From contig NZ_JAHEVJ010000008.1 in NCBI RefSeq assembly GCF_018599245.1, positions 1 to 64,000 on the forward strand: a DNA stretch of 64,000 nucleotides. The letters run 5' to 3'. The translations under genes were made by a program, and so were the position numbers. Positions within the stretch are counted from its first letter, which is position 1. Each line of letters begins with the position of its first letter. Below the pieces are notes generated by a model. It had not been told where the DNA came from. It ran no database searches and saw only the letters and a program-made list of their open reading frames with translations. This DNA comes from Aliiroseovarius lamellibrachiae. Its GTDB lineage: Bacteria; Pseudomonadota; Alphaproteobacteria; Rhodobacterales; Rhodobacteraceae. Positions 33,622 through 42,433 of this stretch are shown here, in pieces.

Positions 33622-34542
33622 TCAGGAAATAAAGGTGATTTCCGGCATGCGTTCAAGGATCGCGATATCATCGAGATAGACATCCGTCATGTCGTCAACG
33701 AAATGTTGCGACCAGCCGGGCAAATCAATTTCTTCTTCAACGGCCTCTTCTGAATGGAAGTATTTCAGAAACAACGACTGCACTTGAACACGCTGTGCTT
33801 CGGTCAATTCAGGCCGCTCTGCCAGATAGTTTTCCAACCGCTGCATACCCTGTTCAGACATGACCTTTTGCAGAATATCATGTTCGCCCGCGAACCTGAA
33901 TGTCGATGTAATGCCGGCAACTTTCTTCAAAACTTTCGGCCAGATCAACGGCGTGTCTTCATTGCACCAAACGGTGATCGGGCAATCTGGATTATCTGCC
34001 AGAATATCTTTTACCACCTGCGACCAACGCAAATTCAGAAGATCGGCACCCCCGGTAAATTCTTCCCATGTTTTTTGCGTTTGTGATTGAAAAACCGCAG
34101 GGACAAACGTCGCAGGATTGCGAATACCCAGAAATAATTCACAGCGATTTTGGCGAAACAACTCGCGCAACTCACCCGTGTTCCGGCCCGCATTTTGATA
34201 AATGCGCCCGCCATTCAGCATCCAAGCAGGGACCCCCAAAAAACTGGGGTCCGTTAAAATGAGACGGGAAACCTTCTGCTTTTTGATAATTCTGGCCAAT
34301 AGAGCTTCACGCTCTTCATCCGTGACATATTCTTTGGTCTGCTTTTCCAAAAGCCGCCCGACGTCCTTTTTGTAGGTTCCGGGGCGTCGGATCATGACAC
34401 CAAGAGCGGACAGGGCTTTCACATCTTTTCGAAGTGACCAGGTCAACTGGCCGTTATCAGTGTGTGGCGCTCCGACATGAACCGCTATGGAAACGTCTCG
34501 CAATTTTTTAGCTGCATCAGTTTCTGCCACAATTTCCCCCAT
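33622..34542 (-). CDS. Sulfotransferase-like protein with degenerate PAPS motif
   Basis: The 306-residue protein begins IAVHVGAPHTDNGQLTWSL, which resembles the start of bacterial sulfotransferases (HVGAPKTGTT), but the lysine and the glycine-threonine of the PAPS loop are missing. Later parts (ILTDPSFLGVP, LFLGIRNPATFVPAVFQSQ) recall the 3'-phosphate binding serine/arginine region. It may have lost sulfate transfer. It is the last gene of a minus-strand group of glycan-type genes. The start codon is either ATG 34542 or a GTG just before it; no strong ribosome site is seen. Confidence 0.6.
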   Translation of the reverse strand: MGEIVAETDAAKKLRDVSIAVHVGAPHTDNGQLTWSLRKDVKALSALGVMIRRPGTYKKDVGRLLEKQTKEYVTDEEREALLARIIKKQKVSRLILTDPSFLGVPAWMLNGGRIYQNAGRNTGELRELFRQNRCELFLGIRNPATFVPAVFQSQTQKTWEEFTGGADLLNLRWSQVVKDILADNPDCPITVWCNEDTPLIWPKVLKKVAGITSTFRFAGEHDILQKVMSEQGMQRLENYLAERPELTEAQRVQVQSLFLKYFHSEEAVEEEIDLPGWSQHFVDDMTDVYLDDIAILERMPEITFIS

Positions 34543-34577
34543 CACAGGCTTTCAACGTCGACGCATCAGGATTTCCC

Positions 34578-35960
34578 TTACGCCAGTCGTTTTAACATCC
34601 GGCGGAAATACACGTCATCGCGCTGGCGTAATATATGTCGACAAACCTGTTTGGCAAGGGCGGGGTGCCCGCGATCCAGGGCGAGGTTGGCAAGCTCGCG
34701 TTGGAACCTTGGAAAGGTATGACGCGCGCGCAATAGCCCATGAAATTCATGCGCTGTCAGATCGCCAGCAATCGCTTTTCGGGCAATGGTCTGCAAAGCC
34801 CCCATCTGGGACAAGGATGACCCCAAACGGTGCCCCAGCAAAGGACAGCGCCAGAAGGTCACATTGTCCCCGGTATACCGTGCGGCGTGGGCGGCATCGG
34901 GGCGCACATATGGGTCGAACATGATGTGCACGTCTTTTGCGGCTTGGCTCGAGATCGAAGCATCGCCGAAGGGGCCGGAAAAATCACGCGACCACGCCTT
35001 TTTGTAACGCATTTCCCACGGCACAATGGACTTATCCAGTGTCGATTGCGGACTGATGGCAAATACCGTCGATCCTGGGGCGGCGGCAGAATAGGCCGCT
35101 GCGGCATAGCCACCCATCGAGGCACCGTAAAACACCACCCGCTTGAATTTGGCAAAAAAGCCACTGTCGCGCAGTTCGATGAACTTCTGTGACACCTCAT
35201 CGCCGCGAAACCATGTCCAGCCCTTGGCCATCACGCCCAACATCGACCAGCCTTGCGCCTCGATAAAACTAAATCCCCAAGGGCGGCGATCATCCCGTTT
35301 TGTCATCGCAATGTCGAGATTGTCAAACGTCACCACAAGCGTATCGCTGCGCTGGATGAACAAAAATGAATGCTCGCCCAGATCTGAAAAGAAACCCTCG
35401 TTTCCAGCCAGTTCCACCGCGACTTTTGACCATTCACCTGCGGGCTCATCGACCGGATCATCCTGCGGTTCGACCGACATCACAGCCACCCGATTGCCCT
35501 GCGCTGTCTCTATCGGCAGCGTATTGCAAGACCCATAGGTGTTCAGGAACGGATAGCTTCCAGATCCTTTGCGGATCTCCATCACCAGCCGACTTTCGGA
35601 ATGTAATCCACGTCCCAAAATGCGTTTGAGCTTTTGCACCTTCCCGCGGACCCCAAAACCATTGAGTGAGGCCAGGACATCATAGGGTTTTAGCGCCTTG
35701 CGGTTGGTCACAAAGACCACGGCATCATCTTCGATCCCCGCATCCCTTACTGCCGACAAATAGCCATCCCGCGCTTGCGGATCAGGTTCAATAAACCGGC
35801 CATCGCTGTCCACGCAAAGAACATCAATCTGCACCCCGTAACGTTGGTGCAACGCGATGGCCAGATCAGGGGCCTGACCATTGATGTCCGCAAAGCTGCG
35901 AACATCATCCAGATCCAGTGCACCAAGCGCCGCGTCGGTTATCAATTGTACATTATTCAT
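34578..35960 (-). CDS. Alpha/beta-hydrolase-like protein with a decayed N-terminal methyltransferase-like domain
   Basis: The 460-residue protein has two parts. The second (about 165-410) has a serine-hydrolase elbow GASMGGYAA with Ser281 and a late His (LLGHRLG), as in alpha/beta hydrolases. The first (about 15-160) aligns with the methyltransferase domain of the neighbouring gene: FADINGQAPDLAIALHQRYG here against LADIGCGYAFADLVLYRRYG there, and EIRKGSGSYPFLNTYG against DVRKGSGGISVLKKYG. The SAM-binding glycines are lost here. A C-terminal helical tail follows. Function unknown; the context suggests surface glycan modification. The start at 35960 is uncertain (alternative 36005). Confidence 0.7.
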   Translation of the reverse strand: MNNVQLITDAALGALDLDDVRSFADINGQAPDLAIALHQRYGVQIDVLCVDSDGRFIEPDPQARDGYLSAVRDAGIEDDAVVFVTNRKALKPYDVLASLNGFGVRGKVQKLKRILGRGLHSESRLVMEIRKGSGSYPFLNTYGSCNTLPIETAQGNRVAVMSVEPQDDPVDEPAGEWSKVAVELAGNEGFFSDLGEHSFLFIQRSDTLVVTFDNLDIAMTKRDDRRPWGFSFIEAQGWSMLGVMAKGWTWFRGDEVSQKFIELRDSGFFAKFKRVVFYGASMGGYAAAAYSAAAPGSTVFAISPQSTLDKSIVPWEMRYKKAWSRDFSGPFGDASISSQAAKDVHIMFDPYVRPDAAHAARYTGDNVTFWRCPLLGHRLGSSLSQMGALQTIARKAIAGDLTAHEFHGLLRARHTFPRFQRELANLALDRGHPALAKQVCRHILRQRDDVYFRRMLKRLA

Positions 35961-36079
35961 TTCGTTATACTCGCCGCTTGAAGGTGCCAGAGCAGCCCTT
36001 GTCATGAGAGGGCCGCCCGCTAGAATTCAACACTATGACCTAGGTCTAGACAAAGCGAACAAAGGCTTGAACCTTTCCG

Positions 36080-37645
36080 CTAGGGATGTCGCACCCGCGC
36101 CAGCACCGTAGAGCTTTTCCCATGCTTTCCTAAAACGCTGACCTCACCGTATTTTTTCAACACGCTGATCCCCCCGGACCCTTTGCGCACATCAAGCACA
36201 ATGGCGCCGCCGTCGGTCACTTGGTCCTTAAAAAGCGCGTCATAGGTGTTGATCGGATAATGGAAACCACAAGAGGCCAAGCTGATCACCAGATCAAATT
36301 TTCCGGCCTCATCCGTGCTTTCTGTCGTTGGATTAAGTGTGGTGATCTTATCCGCAGGAACGCCGTTTCCCTCAAGAAACTCTCGCGCTTTTTGCAAGTT
36401 GGAAAACCCGGCCCCGGTGCTTTGAAGCCCGTAATGGCGCTTTTCACTCGTTTCAATATCAAACAACACAATGTCACAGCCATATCGCCGATAAAGAACA
36501 AGGTCCGCAAAAGCATAACCGCATCCGATATCCGCGAGCCGCTGTGGCTTGATGTCATCAACAGCCGCAGTAAAGTGCCCGCATTCACGCTCCGCAATTC
36601 GAAACACGCTGTGAAGTGTTTGCTCACGATGCTCTTTAGCGTAGCTCAACAGCGGTTTGTCATTGCCCGACATCCAGTCTTTGATCTGATCTCTGGCCGA
36701 GGCACCTTCCGAGCGTTGCAAAATGAGATTGGCCACATCAGCATCACCAAGCATCGAAAAATCAAGGTCTTCCAGCTTAATCTCGCTCGCAACCTCTTCC
36801 GTTTTTTTGGCCTTCGCCACCATCATATGCTGTGTCTTATACGGATCAATTTCGTGCTTTTTCAGCAGCTCATGAACATAGCAGCCTTCCGCCGGGACAC
36901 CGCCATATTTCGCAGCAATATTCCGGAAACGACGCCCCCAGAAATGGATCGACAGCGTATCTTCCTTGATCATGTTTCTGGTTTGATTGATGCGGTTCGG
37001 GTTTAACGTCGCCCCCGCTATTCTGAATGGCACTGGATAAATGACATGTCCCGGCTGCGAGTGGCGGATTTCTCCTGTGTCCTTCAAGAACCACGACAGC
37101 GCGTCTGGCCCCCACACGCCCCACGGCAACAGCGATACATGCTCACCCTCACCTTTGGCTTTACGCGCGCGCAACTCGTCTTGCTTTGCGTCTCGATACC
37201 AAGGGGGAATAGGATATTCATCGCTGGTGAATTTCATCATCGCCTTCAGCGTTTTGGACGACTTGGGCAACCGCAATACCCCGTTGTTCACCTGCGGTAT
37301 CTTATCTGAAATCCAGCCGTGAAAATGCTTGCCTTTCAGCTTCCATGGCTGACAACAAAACGCATCTGTATCGGCCCAGACATAGTCCGTCTGATAAAGC
37401 ATATGCAGCCGGAACACATCCGCATGATAGGCGGGGCTGCCGGTTTTGGCGTGGCGGATAATATTGTCAGCGGGCAGGATGTCATTGGCGTCTTGCTGGC
37501 GCACACCATCTGGGATGCCTTTCACCTCATCATAGGTGAACAAAATGACCTCGTGGCCGTGATCAACGAAGGATTTAAGACAGAGCTGTTCCAACCAGCT
37601 CAGCTCTTCCCCCACCCAAAGCGATGCAATGGTCGGAAGTGCCAT
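36080..37645 (-). CDS. GT32-like glycosyltransferase fused to a SAM-dependent methyltransferase
   Basis: The 521-residue protein combines a glycosyltransferase with a DXD sugar-binding motif (Asp92-x-Asp94 in WADTDAF, preceded by YHADVFRLHMLY) in about the first 270 residues, and a class I methyltransferase in the last 170 (motif I DIGCGYAF at 372-379, then FDLVISLASCGFHYP). GAGGAGG fixes the start at 37645. It may add a sugar and methylate it, or methylate the acceptor. Neighbouring genes encode another glycosyltransferase and a sulfotransferase-like protein, which points to a surface polysaccharide. Confidence 0.8.
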   Translation of the reverse strand: MALPTIASLWVGEELSWLEQLCLKSFVDHGHEVILFTYDEVKGIPDGVRQQDANDILPADNIIRHAKTGSPAYHADVFRLHMLYQTDYVWADTDAFCCQPWKLKGKHFHGWISDKIPQVNNGVLRLPKSSKTLKAMMKFTSDEYPIPPWYRDAKQDELRARKAKGEGEHVSLLPWGVWGPDALSWFLKDTGEIRHSQPGHVIYPVPFRIAGATLNPNRINQTRNMIKEDTLSIHFWGRRFRNIAAKYGGVPAEGCYVHELLKKHEIDPYKTQHMMVAKAKKTEEVASEIKLEDLDFSMLGDADVANLILQRSEGASARDQIKDWMSGNDKPLLSYAKEHREQTLHSVFRIAERECGHFTAAVDDIKPQRLADIGCGYAFADLVLYRRYGCDIVLFDIETSEKRHYGLQSTGAGFSNLQKAREFLEGNGVPADKITTLNPTTESTDEAGKFDLVISLASCGFHYPINTYDALFKDQVTDGGAIVLDVRKGSGGISVLKKYGEVSVLGKHGKSSTVLARVRHP

Positions 37646-37867
37646 TGGTGTCTGCCTCCTCAACTCGCAACTTGCGGTCATTTTTGACCGTAATTTCATG
37701 CCCTTCGCGGGCAGGACTTACAATTTTCTAACGACCCGAATGCATTCTTGTCAATGCGCCCGCCGCCCCAGTCACGCCAACAGTGCGCCCATTTCTGGGG
37801 TATTGGTGCAAATATGCAAACACTGGCAGAGACCCGCTTTTGCCACATATGTCTAATCCAAAAGGCC

Positions 37868-40183
37868 TTAATGGTTGGTTTCGCCCTTCTCAACCGTAAA
37901 CCAAAAATCATCACCGGGCTCATGGTCCGCAATCTCATCCGGAATGACGGCTGGACCCGACAAAAACACATTGGCCCCAAAATGGGCGTGCATTCGAGAC
38001 AGGCGCTTCAACTTGCGGCTGGTCAGAATGTCAAACAGCTCAAGAAAATCTTCACGGGTTTTTAGCTCTTCGATTTTATCCCGGTGCATTTTGACCGAAT
38101 GGGCGTGGGCCGCTGCAATATCCGGGTCAGACAAAAGTCGGTCCATTTCTGCGCGTACGGCCGGGACCATCCGTTTGATCGAGGTTGCTTCCTCGGCGTT
38201 GTTGTTCATTCGAAACCAGTAAGACAGCCCCTGATCCCGATCCACATGGTTCACCCGACCGCGATCTCGTTTGACCAAAAAGCTCTCGGCACTGCGCACC
38301 GCATAGTGATTGAGTTGCACCAAATCATAGCCATAGGTCGTCATGGAACAGCGCCAGCCATTGCGAAACATGCTGGGCGGCATGTCTTTTCCTGAGCCGT
38401 TCACCCAACGAATGTCTTCCCACAACTGCGGTTTCAGCCCCTTCGGTCGATGCACCCCCAGCTTCTTGAAAATCCCGACATTGCGAAACAGCGTTTTAAA
38501 CCCCCAGGCCTGATGCGGTTTTCGGGTCACTTCAAAAGCGCAGCGATCAAAGGCTTCGATCATCAGTTCATCTTTGAAATCGCGCACATCGTTGTTCCCA
38601 AAAAGGCGCCAAGTCATTGAAATCATATTGGCATCTCCGACCGATTTAAACAGGTCAGGCAAACGCCCATCGCCACATTTCACATTGATGAACTCATCCA
38701 CATCCATACAGACCAGCCAGTCAGAGTTGCGAATGACCGGTTCATCATCAGCCGCTTGCAAGGCGGCATGCTGCGGTTTCAGATCACTGTCACGGAATGG
38801 GTTGTCACGGTGCTGAACAATGCCCTTTTCCTGCAACATATCCAGCATCGTATCGGTGCCATCCGTGCAGTCATTCGTATAAACCAGAAAATCATCCACC
38901 CCGATGACCCGGTGATAGGCGAGCCATTCCAAAATGAACGGACCCTCGTTTTTCATCGTGGTGACAATGGTCGTCTTCAGCGTCTTGTTTTTGGATCTCT
39001 CAAGCTTTTCTTCGGGAATACGCACCGGCTTGCTGGCAAAATAGCCTGTGGCCAGATCCAACAGAACATCAGCCTCAACCAGGCTGGTTTTTGGCACAAT
39101 TTTGGACACAGAGTCCGTTGGGTGACGCAAAGCCATAAAACGATAAAAGGGCACTGTCGCACCAGGATCGGGTTCAGCGCCCACAACGCGGATCAACCGC
39201 CAGATTGCCCGTTTCCCAAGTTTTTTCGGGGCGATGCACCAACGCTTGCGAACTGCATTTGAATCAAATTGCAAACAAATATGATCCGCAAAGCTGGCCA
39301 CATCTCCGACGCGGACACGCCAAGGATACGCTTGCCGCCCTTCAAGCACCACATAACCAGTGCGCGAGGTTGCGGCCAAATCAAACACAGATGCCCCGTC
39401 AGGCCCAATGATCAAATCAAATAAATCGACATTGGCAACCGCCCGCGCCCCGGACAGAAACCGCGCGCGCATGATTTCGTAGACGATCATCTCGCCCAGC
39501 GGGGATGTCCACGGATCGGCGGCGGGAATTCGCATCCGATCTTTTCCCGGCGCGCCATGCACGTTGTAAGGGTGCGCTTCGTCCGGCAAATCACCTTTGC
39601 CAAGCGGCACGTCGGAATGCACAACAAGCAACTGTTCCAAGCCGCCCAACTGACCAATCTCTCGGGATAAGGCCGCGCTAAACTCAGCACTGTCCTTGGG
39701 CTTTGCACGGTCAACAATCACAACCCCCTGCATCCCGTGTTGCGCGATGTGATAGCGAACCCACTCCACCGTCGTTTCAACGGTCTCGCCATTGCGAACC
39801 GCAATCAAAACATTCAAATCACGAAACAATTCCGTTTCGTTCTCACTCAGAGTTATCTCTTTTCTCTGACCTTGCAACTCGATGAAAACCCGATCACATA
39901 CGCTTGCGTATACGAGGTCCACCACAGGTGCGCCGCCAAAATTATGGACGACCATTTTCTGTGGCTCGGGAGAGACCTGAAGCCCGTCAATCTTGGACCG
40001 GGATGCAAAGACCAAACGCACAACCCGCCGGTCGTCGAATTCGGTTTCAACAGCGTCCAGCAACACCGCCTTTTCAAAGGTGCAAACCCTTAGTTTGCGT
40101 TCCATCCATGATGCGGAATCATCGTTGGTGCTTTGCCCGGAAGTCATACTCGATTGCTCTTTTGCCAATTTCTTTTTGTACAT
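37868..40183 (-). CDS. Glycosyltransferase with two GT-A-like domains in tandem
   Basis: The 771-residue protein ends with a family 2/92-like glycosyltransferase (about 400-700): TTMKNEGPFILEWLAYHR near 408 and DVD at 494-496 (CMDVDEFIN). A second, weaker copy appears earlier (about 120-310): IAVRNGETVETTVEWVRYH near 127 and NVDLFDLI near 251, at comparable spacing. The first copy has lost DVD and may be inactive. No membrane segment is seen. ATG codons at 40183, 40147 and 40105 are all possible starts; none has a strong ribosome site, so the longest is given. Confidence 0.75.
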   Translation of the reverse strand: MYKKKLAKEQSSMTSGQSTNDDSASWMERKLRVCTFEKAVLLDAVETEFDDRRVVRLVFASRSKIDGLQVSPEPQKMVVHNFGGAPVVDLVYASVCDRVFIELQGQRKEITLSENETELFRDLNVLIAVRNGETVETTVEWVRYHIAQHGMQGVVIVDRAKPKDSAEFSAALSREIGQLGGLEQLLVVHSDVPLGKGDLPDEAHPYNVHGAPGKDRMRIPAADPWTSPLGEMIVYEIMRARFLSGARAVANVDLFDLIIGPDGASVFDLAATSRTGYVVLEGRQAYPWRVRVGDVASFADHICLQFDSNAVRKRWCIAPKKLGKRAIWRLIRVVGAEPDPGATVPFYRFMALRHPTDSVSKIVPKTSLVEADVLLDLATGYFASKPVRIPEEKLERSKNKTLKTTIVTTMKNEGPFILEWLAYHRVIGVDDFLVYTNDCTDGTDTMLDMLQEKGIVQHRDNPFRDSDLKPQHAALQAADDEPVIRNSDWLVCMDVDEFINVKCGDGRLPDLFKSVGDANMISMTWRLFGNNDVRDFKDELMIEAFDRCAFEVTRKPHQAWGFKTLFRNVGIFKKLGVHRPKGLKPQLWEDIRWVNGSGKDMPPSMFRNGWRCSMTTYGYDLVQLNHYAVRSAESFLVKRDRGRVNHVDRDQGLSYWFRMNNNAEEATSIKRMVPAVRAEMDRLLSDPDIAAAHAHSVKMHRDKIEELKTREDFLELFDILTSRKLKRLSRMHAHFGANVFLSGPAVIPDEIADHEPGDDFWFTVEKGETNH

Positions 40184-40288
40184 ACGGCGGAAACAACGCG
40201 CGCATGATACGTTTATAGCAGCATGTTTGCCCGTGGGGCCACTGGGCGCAATGGGGAAAATTCCTCTCGCGTAATCTCACCACAGAAA

Positions 40289-40319
40289 ACGCCGCCACAG
40301 GCATGTGCTGTGGCGGCGT
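40289..40319 (-). terminator. Terminator of the tct operon
   Basis: A perfect 12-pair stem (ACGCCGCCACAG / CTGTGGCGGCGT, seven-nt loop) followed by TTTT on the minus strand, 26 bp after the tctA stop. Confidence 0.85.
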
Positions 40320-40344
40320 CAGCTCTGTTCAAATCGCAGGCGGA

Positions 40345-41859
40345 TCAATCCGCGTCGGCAACCCCTTCGGCCCGCAACCGCGCCCGGCGCGCCCGATAGC
40401 TGGGTAAAATCACCAACAGACTGGCCAGGCCCAGCAGGCCCATGGTCATCGGACGTTCAAGGATAAATCCGATGCCATCATAAAGTTGCATCGACCGGGC
40501 AAAGTTATCTTCTAGCATCGAGCCCAGGATGAACCCAATCAACAGCGGCGCCAGCGGATAATCCGCAAACCGAAGCACTGTGGCGGCCACCCCAAGCCCC
40601 ACAAGGATCAAAAGTTCCGTCGCGTTGTTCTGGCCGATATAGGCCCCCATCAGGGTGAAAAACAGGATGAAAGGGATCAGGAAGGTGCGCGGCACGGCCA
40701 ACACTTTAGCGATATAGGGGATCAGCGGCAGGTTCAGGATCAACAAGATCACATTGCCAACATACATCGAAATGATCACCGCCCAGAAAATCTCGGGCTG
40801 ATCAATCATAAGACGCGGACCGGGCGATACATTTAGCGCAATGAGCGCACCCAACAAAATCGCCGTGGTGCCAGACCCCGGAATACCCAATGTCAAAAGC
40901 GGTACAAACGACCCGGTACAGGCCGCGTTATTGGCACTTTCCGGCGCAGCAAGCCCCTTGATCGAGCCTTTACCAAACTGTTCCTGTTCTTCCTTCGGGG
41001 CAATATTCCGTTCAACCGCATAGCCAAGGAAGGACGCAATGGTGGCGCCCGCGCCGGGCAGAACACCGATCAAGAACCCTTGGATCGACTGACGGCCAAT
41101 GACGGGCGCGATGGATTTCGCTTCTGCCTTGGTGATACGCAGGTCTTTGATTTCACCGCCTGTGTCAGAGTTGGACCGGCTTGGGTCAAGCACCAGATAG
41201 ATCGCTTCTGGCAAGGCGAACATTGCCATCGCCAATGTGATAAATCCAAAACCAGACTGAAGATCCATAACCCCCATCGTAAAGCGTGGCATGTTGAACA
41301 GCGCGCCTTCGCCCACTGTCGCCATCATCAGCCCCACAAAGGTCATCAACAGCGCCTTGGCCACCTGTCCGGTGCCGGCAAAAGCGGCGATTGCAGACAG
41401 GCCCACCACCATCAGGGCGAAATACTCGGCCGAGTGAAACAAGAGCGCAACGGAGGCCAGCGCCGGCGCAAAGATCATCAACAGGATGGCACCGATTGTG
41501 CCCCCGCAGAAGGACGCAATTGCAGCCACCGTCAGTGCCTTTCCCGCCTTACCCTGACGCGCAAGCGGATAGCCATCAAAGCTGGTCGCCACGGTCGAGG
41601 CCACCCCCGGCGCATTGATCAGGATCGACGACGTAGATCCACCAAAAATCGCGCCGTAATAGACCCCAGCCAGCAAGATCAAAGCCGCAGAAGGATCACC
41701 AATAGAAATCGCCACGGGGATCATAATCGCGATGATCGACATCGGCCCAAGCCCCGGCAACATGCCGATAAATGTCCCGATCAGACAGCCGCCAATGACC
41801 ATCAAAAGGTTGGAAATGGAAAACGCGGTGCTAAGACCAACAAGAATACCTTCTAACAT
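40345..41859 (-). CDS. tctA: TctA, large membrane subunit of a tripartite tricarboxylate transporter
   Basis: The 504-residue protein has about 11-12 membrane helices and the family motif GTFIGMLPGLGP near residue 28, and again GVLPGAGATIASFLGY. It drives uptake of citrate-like or other carboxylates using an ion gradient, receiving substrate from TctC. It starts one base after the tctB stop. Substrate unknown. Confidence 0.95.
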   Translation of the reverse strand: MLEGILVGLSTAFSISNLLMVIGGCLIGTFIGMLPGLGPMSIIAIMIPVAISIGDPSAALILLAGVYYGAIFGGSTSSILINAPGVASTVATSFDGYPLARQGKAGKALTVAAIASFCGGTIGAILLMIFAPALASVALLFHSAEYFALMVVGLSAIAAFAGTGQVAKALLMTFVGLMMATVGEGALFNMPRFTMGVMDLQSGFGFITLAMAMFALPEAIYLVLDPSRSNSDTGGEIKDLRITKAEAKSIAPVIGRQSIQGFLIGVLPGAGATIASFLGYAVERNIAPKEEQEQFGKGSIKGLAAPESANNAACTGSFVPLLTLGIPGSGTTAILLGALIALNVSPGPRLMIDQPEIFWAVIISMYVGNVILLILNLPLIPYIAKVLAVPRTFLIPFILFFTLMGAYIGQNNATELLILVGLGVAATVLRFADYPLAPLLIGFILGSMLEDNFARSMQLYDGIGFILERPMTMGLLGLASLLVILPSYRARRARLRAEGVADAD

Positions 41860-41860
41860 A

Positions 41861-42355
41861 TCAGCCCCCTACCGCAAAAAATGTGGGCCACGGGCTGAGG
41901 AAGATCCCCAACACCTGCTGCACCAAATACCATACAATGCCAGCGGCAAGGGCAGCCACGAGGGCCAAAACACCGTATCGTCGCTCGCCCAAAATAGCGG
42001 AGCCCAGCACCAAAAACCCAAAGGTCGCCGCCAAGAACCCGATCGGGCGCAAAAGCAACGCGTAAACCACCATAAGACCCAACAACATCAGGGCTTGCCC
42101 CAATTTATACTCAGTCAAACGGCGGTAATTGATCTCGCTCGGTTTGATCTCATCATCAGACTTCTCAATACCCAGCAAGATGATCAGCGCGCTGACAATG
42201 GTCAGCACCGAAAGCATTTTGGGAAAGGTCGATGGCCAGATTGGATTGCGTTGCATGAACGGCGGAAGGCCCCCATCCATGGTGAAAAAAGCGGTGTAGC
42301 CATAGACGAGGCTGATCATCAGAATAATCAGCGCGATCCAGCGATCCAGTGCCAT
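41861..42355 (-). CDS. tctB: TctB, small membrane subunit of the TTT transporter
   Basis: The 164-residue protein has four membrane helices and the usual N-terminal helix followed by a periplasmic loop (FFTMDGGLPPFMQRNPIWPSTFP). TctB is poorly conserved; position between tctC and tctA supports the call. Confidence 0.9.
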   Translation of the reverse strand: MALDRWIALIILMISLVYGYTAFFTMDGGLPPFMQRNPIWPSTFPKMLSVLTIVSALIILLGIEKSDDEIKPSEINYRRLTEYKLGQALMLLGLMVVYALLLRPIGFLAATFGFLVLGSAILGERRYGVLALVAALAAGIVWYLVQQVLGIFLSPWPTFFAVGG

Positions 42356-42393
42356 TGGTCCCCTCCCCGGGATAAAGATTGTGGGCAGAAAAA

Positions 42394-42420
42394 GGGCGCA
42401 GCCAACACATGGCCGCGCCC
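42394..42420 (-). terminator. Attenuating hairpin between tctC and tctB
   Basis: GGGCGC-n-GCC pairs with GGC-n-GCGCCC (nine pairs, one mismatch), and the minus strand continues with five T residues (42389-42393). It lies directly after tctC, so it probably lowers expression of the membrane subunits relative to the binding protein. Confidence 0.7.
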
Positions 42421-42433
42421 ATCAATTAGGGGC

